Source: Tubiluchus corallicola (taxonomy: Eukaryota; Priapulida; Priapulimorpha; Priapulimorphida; Tubiluchidae). From it: a stretch of DNA of 60,000 bases. Where the stretch lies: NCBI GenBank assembly GCA_030141605.1, contig JAQGDQ010000009.1, positions 529,001 through 589,000 of the forward strand, given 5' to 3'. The position numbers and the translations under genes are program-made. Shown here in pieces: positions 52,001-58,000 of the stretch; the stretch's first letter is position 1, and each line of letters begins with the position of its first letter. Below the pieces are notes generated by a model that saw only the letters and a list, made by a program, of their open reading frames with translations, had not been told where the DNA came from and ran no database searches.

Positions 52001-55000
52001 CTTAGTTGAAACTGAAATGCTCTGGCTTCTATAAATAACTTGTAAATGATAATTACATGTGCTTTTATCTGTATGATCTAGCTTGAAATGCACGTCTGAT
52101 GAATCTAGTCACTGTAGTGACTAGATGCTAAAATTAATTACCACCACTGTGACTGGACTCGGTTACATTAGTTATCGGTTACAATAAACTGACCTGAAAG
52201 AAACACTATTATAACTAGCTAGACAAACTTCTAACTTGTTTTGTTTTTCTGATATTATTTTAAGTCACACACTAATCCATTTGTAGGCACTGCTTATTAA
52301 AACTGCTGCTTTGGCACATTCTCATTTGCTTTAGCTATGCAATTTTTATAATATGGCACTTTACATGAGACGTATGAACCAAATTATGCTTTCTTCCATC
52401 TTTCTGTATTTCAGTAAAATATTTCCAAACTTACAGCTTTTTTTCAGCCATTGTGTATTTCACTTTGTTCACTGTTGTATAGTACTATTGAAGCAACAAG
52501 TATAGGCAGGCAGCAGCAAGTACACTTGATACAGTCGTAATATTATTATTGTTACCATTTCGACATCACTTCAGAAGTAAGATATAAGGTGAAGGGAAAC
52601 CATTTATTGCTTGTAAAAGTCAATAAACATTTAGATGGGCTAAACTGAGCTCTCTTGTTCCCAGGTGTAAACGTGATAACGCTACGTATAACCCTTTACC
52701 TGTTTTTAATGGCTCGGCAGGCAAGGGATAAATTAACTGAAATTGTAAGTATCTGAGCACGGTGTAGTATATGCAGTAGAAGGCTGATTATGTCTTTGAA
52801 CTGTTACATTCATCAGGTTGTTTTGATTTTGATAGATATGATGACTTACGGCACGTGTCTTCTTTTACCACATATTACTACGATACTTGAGTACCTTCAA
52901 ATGGTTGTCGACAAGATGGCAAAAAGTAAAGGTCGACAGAAGACGTATCCAGTGAAAGAATTGTCTATACTTAGTCGCATCAGCATGTTTACGCTTGACA
53001 AAATCCATAGTTCGCTGCTTATTAAGCTTCTGCTTCCATACCTTGCAAGAAATATTTCGCGTCCCGAGCATGTAGAAGTCGACATTATGAAAAGCATCGC
53101 AAATTTAGTAAAACTTTTGGATGATGCAAGTAATTTGCTGGCACCAGTAGTGAAGCTGTGTAGTAATCTTGTTGCTAGGGTGCCACGGATTACCATCTGC
53201 ACCATTCTTCAGGTACACATTATTTTTCAGATAAAGTTTAAACATTATCACTAATGCCTGAAAAAATAGTAGATAAGAACAAGCAAGAACAAGTTTCCTT
53301 TGTTTATTGACGATCATTGAATCATGTGTTTTTAACATCAAAATTACATTTTCAAATGTCATATTTTTTTGGTGTCCATATCACAATACATGCAATATGA
53401 AAAGAAACAGAAGTTTGCTTCGTGTAATGAGCTGTTGAGTTATGCTGGGAGGAGTAGTCAAGAGAAAGATAATTATTCAATTTTATGTGTGCATTTACTA
53501 TTTTCCATAACTTCACTTTGTTTTGTGTTGTAAAATTGCTTTTAATTGTGACGAAAGTGAGGAAGTAATCTTGTCATTATAAGTCAAGATCATTAACGAA
53601 ATTTGTAACTGATAGTGTTTCGTAGTAATTTCAAGTAACTGTAATTCGGGTACATAATTAACTCAATTTAGGTACATAAATAATTACTTAAATGGCTAAA
53701 CTGTCATTGTAGTCTTCTTTGATAGTAACCAATTACAGATTTTACAACCAAAACAATGGCTATCAATAATAGCATGTGTTTTGCTTGCATCGTGAGACTT
53801 GGGTTTCCAGAAATCAATGAATTACAGATCTTGTGTTATTTCTTATGCAGTAGTACTTGTTGATCTGTTTGACTGTTTTCTTTTCTAGACTATGGCACAA
53901 AAAGATCCTGGCTGTCAACCTATAGCTGAAATTGTTACTAAATTAAATGCGTGGGATAGAAAAAGGGTCGATGAACCAGACTACGAAACTCGCCTGAGTG
54001 CTTATGGTGAAATCAACAGTTGTATTAAGTCATTTGACGCTATGCAAATGGAATCTGTACAAGGCAGTGCTTATGTGTTAGCTGTTATACACAACTGTTG
54101 CTTTTTTATAAACAATGTAAGCAGTTTTCTGTGTCTGATCATGAAAATTAATAACAAATTAAGTTACTTAAATTTCATGTATTACAAGGTATGGGTGTTG
54201 ACCCACCTTTGAATAATGGAAAAAAATCTTTGACTTTTCTTGCATAAGAAAATAGAAAGAGTAGATGCAAGACAACGAAGTGATGAAAAAGGGGATTTAA
54301 TTTGAATGAAGAATACTTAGTGAAGAATATTTATTTTAAAGTCTGATTCCATTCACAGCACTGACGGCCATTAATCGACTGGGGATATAATTGCATGGGG
54401 GTTTTGTAGCGAGACATGTGGCACGACTCATTTATTTATTGATGTTTTTATTTCTGGAGATAAAAAATGCTGAGAATTGAAAAAGTAGATTGTGATATTG
54501 GGAAAATTAGAAAAAATATTAAGATTGTTTTACATCTACTTCTGATAACTATTAATCCTAACAGATCCATCATTTCTCTACATCCTGTATTTTTTGTTTT
54601 TTAACTAAATAAGTGCATGTCCATAGATTGATAAAAAAATTATGTGAATTGGCATTGCTTTGTGTAATGATTGATGCTGTAATTCAATTATTTTACCATT
54701 CTGTAATTTAATCATTTTAGCATTATTTCCGTTCATTCTGCACAGGATCACTAAGTTTTTTTCTTAATCAATTAGGTTATTTGTATGAAATTAGTAAGAA
54801 AATCATTGGCTTTGTGGTTTATAACGTAGTTTTAACAATGCATTTTGATCTTGTTTAGACGGACGATTTGTCAGTGCGTGACAGTTCATCACACTGTCTG
54901 CTCAATCTGATTCAAAAGCTTGCATCAGTACAAGATGCGATGACTGCGAGAAATCTGAAGATCATCCTGGAGGACAATTTAATTCTCCAGGTGAAGACCG

Positions 55001-58000
55001 GGATAAAGAATAAAAACGAGGTGATCCGCAAAGCCTTGGGTTCAAATCCTAGGCAATACAACAATCATTTTTTTTGTAATGATCTTTTCTTTCAGAAACA
55101 GTGGCATCAGAATGCACAAGATCCTCTTTAATTCTGACAGGCAAACGAAATATCATTTATTATGTGCATTGTGTAGAAACTGAGTGTTTTTTGCTTAAAT
55201 TTTGTAAAAATATTTTGTTTGAAGTGGAAATAAATATTACATTACCTTGCATTACATTAATGTTCTATTACAGGAAGAGTTTAGGTTGAAAACTTAAAGT
55301 AGATTTGCAAGCATATAATCACTTGTGTTGCTACATTGCATAGCTCAAAATTGGTCTAATGGATATGTGACACATTAGTTCAAGTTTTTGTGTCATTCTA
55401 TTTCGTTCTTTCCAGAATGTGCGTCACGAGTACATTTTGGTTTTATCTCACTTGGTCCGAAATTTTCCCAGTCATCCATTGTTTCGGGCACTTGTGGGTC
55501 TCACCGATCCTGACCCAGAAGCCGATTTCTTTGAGAATATCAAACATATACAGGTACAAAAATTTTGTACTGTTTTTCGTGTTATGCACTGTATGAAACC
55601 GTGGGTTGCAAGATTACGTAAAGCTTTTTTAACATTGTGTAGCTACCCTTGTACTAATGAGGTTGGAATTTGTATTACCGTTAAACTAGTTAGTTATAAT
55701 AAATGGGAAATAAATTATTGTGGTGCTTGTGAAATTTCGCATGTTGACTTGATCATTTTCAGGTACACAGGCGAGGTCGAGCCATGAAAAAACTACAGGG
55801 CTACCTACAGAAAAATGTGATTCCACCTTCCACGGTTATGGAATTTATCTTCCCCCTGGTGGCCGTCTTTCTATTTAACGAATCGTACATCAAGCAGCAG
55901 AACGTAATAGATGATAGTATAAACACTGTTGGTGCAATTTGCAAATTGCTTCCCTGGCAGAGTTACGAACTGATTATGAGGAGATACATGACAAAACTTA
56001 TACACAGCGGGATAGAATATCAGAAACAAGCTGTTAGGTAATCAGGTTATTGTTGTAAATAAGACCCACGGCAAAATACATACAGAAGTAAACTCGTTTA
56101 AAAGTAATCTAACAGAATTGAAAATGTACCAAAGGAATGTACTATGCTGAATTAACAGCGCGACAGGGTCCCAAAATCCATTCAAAAAGTTTTCTTGCAA
56201 GAACATTTTGACGAGAGTATTATCTGTGTTAGCCTCTCTTTTAGGCTGTTTGACACATTTTCAGCTTACGTCATCTTAAATTACTAAATACTTATCATGT
56301 TTTGTAATTTGTACCTGTAATTTTTATATTTGTAATTTGTACCAGTAATTTATAAGATTTAAAATGAGCCTGAAGTGATATAAAAGTAATTTTTGTTTTG
56401 CTGAGATTTAAATTCAGTGATCGTACTTGTGTTTCATGTCAGTAAATTTACTCTCAGATGGGAAGTATGTTAATCATAAGTAGATATCAGGTGGCACAAA
56501 AAATGTGCCAATGTTTTGATCGTGATTTTATAAAGAGGAAATTAATATGCTGAAGTTACAGCCATTTATGTATAAAACCAATTTTTTTAGTTCATTACCT
56601 TTGATTTTTCCAAAGGTACAGAAATTTTAAAACAACAAAATATAAATGTGTGTCACTATTGCCGAAACTTACAGCAACTGCTCTATGTGTTCACCATTTT
56701 CATTGCAAACTAGATGAAGATATTTCTTTCAACAGTTGACACAGCTTTTCCCTTCTTTAAAGGGTATTTGGTCCCAGAACTCAACGATTTTTACTTTTAA
56801 TTCTTCTAAGTCAACTGGCTCCTGGCAGCCATCATGCATTTCTCTGGGAATTTCAGATACCATAGTTCATAGGATTAAGCTCCATTTTTTGGCAACAAAT
56901 CTCTATCAGTGCTTTATTTTCTATGGTGAAGAGCTTGACGTAAAAAGGTTAATTTCATTATTGTTCTGCTTCCATGTATTGAATGCTTAAAAACTACATC
57001 ATGGCTGTTTTTTTCAAATCATGCTTAGGCGACATTGTACTGGCATTTAAGTTTTTAACATTCAAAAGTTTTTCAGCCATAACTTAAAAATACTAAAACT
57101 CTAAACTTATGACTTTCTCAACCAAAGGCTAATGAATGTATCACGCTGTAAAATTTCGAATTTTTATTGCATTTGCTTCCAATGTTACTTTAGTTTAAAT
57201 CCTTGCACATTTTTTACCACCGATACAAAACTGTCTATATACATTCCAAAACGTTCACTTTTTGTCTGTCTAATTAGACAATTATCTAATTGTTGTAGCT
57301 TATGTATCTCGATTCTTAATAATAGCTGTGCTTGCCGTTCCATTTGATATAGAAAATGTTCAAAAAGCTGGGGATCATAAAACAAACAGATGTGGCAATT
57401 TAATGTCGGATTTTAAAAAATAAAATTTTGAGGTGTTGTTCGTTGATTAGCAATCACTGTTTTATTTCTGCCGACAATTACAATACACTTAAGATACTTT
57501 TCAAGTGGTGCCATTACAAAGGAAAATGTCTGAAATGCAAAAAGACTTGAATGAAACTTGCCATCATCTCATCATATGTAATTTTCTATTCAAAATTCTC
57601 ATCAGATTGGCAAGCTCTATCTTTAATGTCTGTGTCAAACACATAAGATATGTTCAGTATAAATTTTAATGCCTAAGTTTTAGTAGATTTAAATGTTTTT
57701 ACCATAAATTTATTTACTACTTTGTAGTGTTAATATTTGTCATGTAAGTGTTTATGTAAACTTTTTAATGTACAAAGTAATGTGTATTCAACTGTTCATC
57801 CCAATGATCCCATGAGGAGTACCATCAACAGTACACCCCTATCTGGGACTTTGTGTCTTTTAAATTTTGTTGTTTATTGCAATAATTTTTTTAATAAACA
57901 GCTCACAATTCATGTTCACAATCTACTTTTTTTGTAGGCTTATTGTTGCTATACTGGATGGGTTTCATTTTGACTTGAGTAGTTGTCAGTCAGTTGATTA

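Noticed and set aside
51255-52010. Transposon bounded by GGCTGRAGYTKAGTT motifs
   Set aside because: The motifs are direct, not inverted, and no target duplication or boundary could be set.
55021-55131. Read-through extension of UTP20 exon 26 past 55020
   Set aside because: Ending at GAG|GTGATC gives a gap-free match to the family; the extension is not conserved and runs to a stop.
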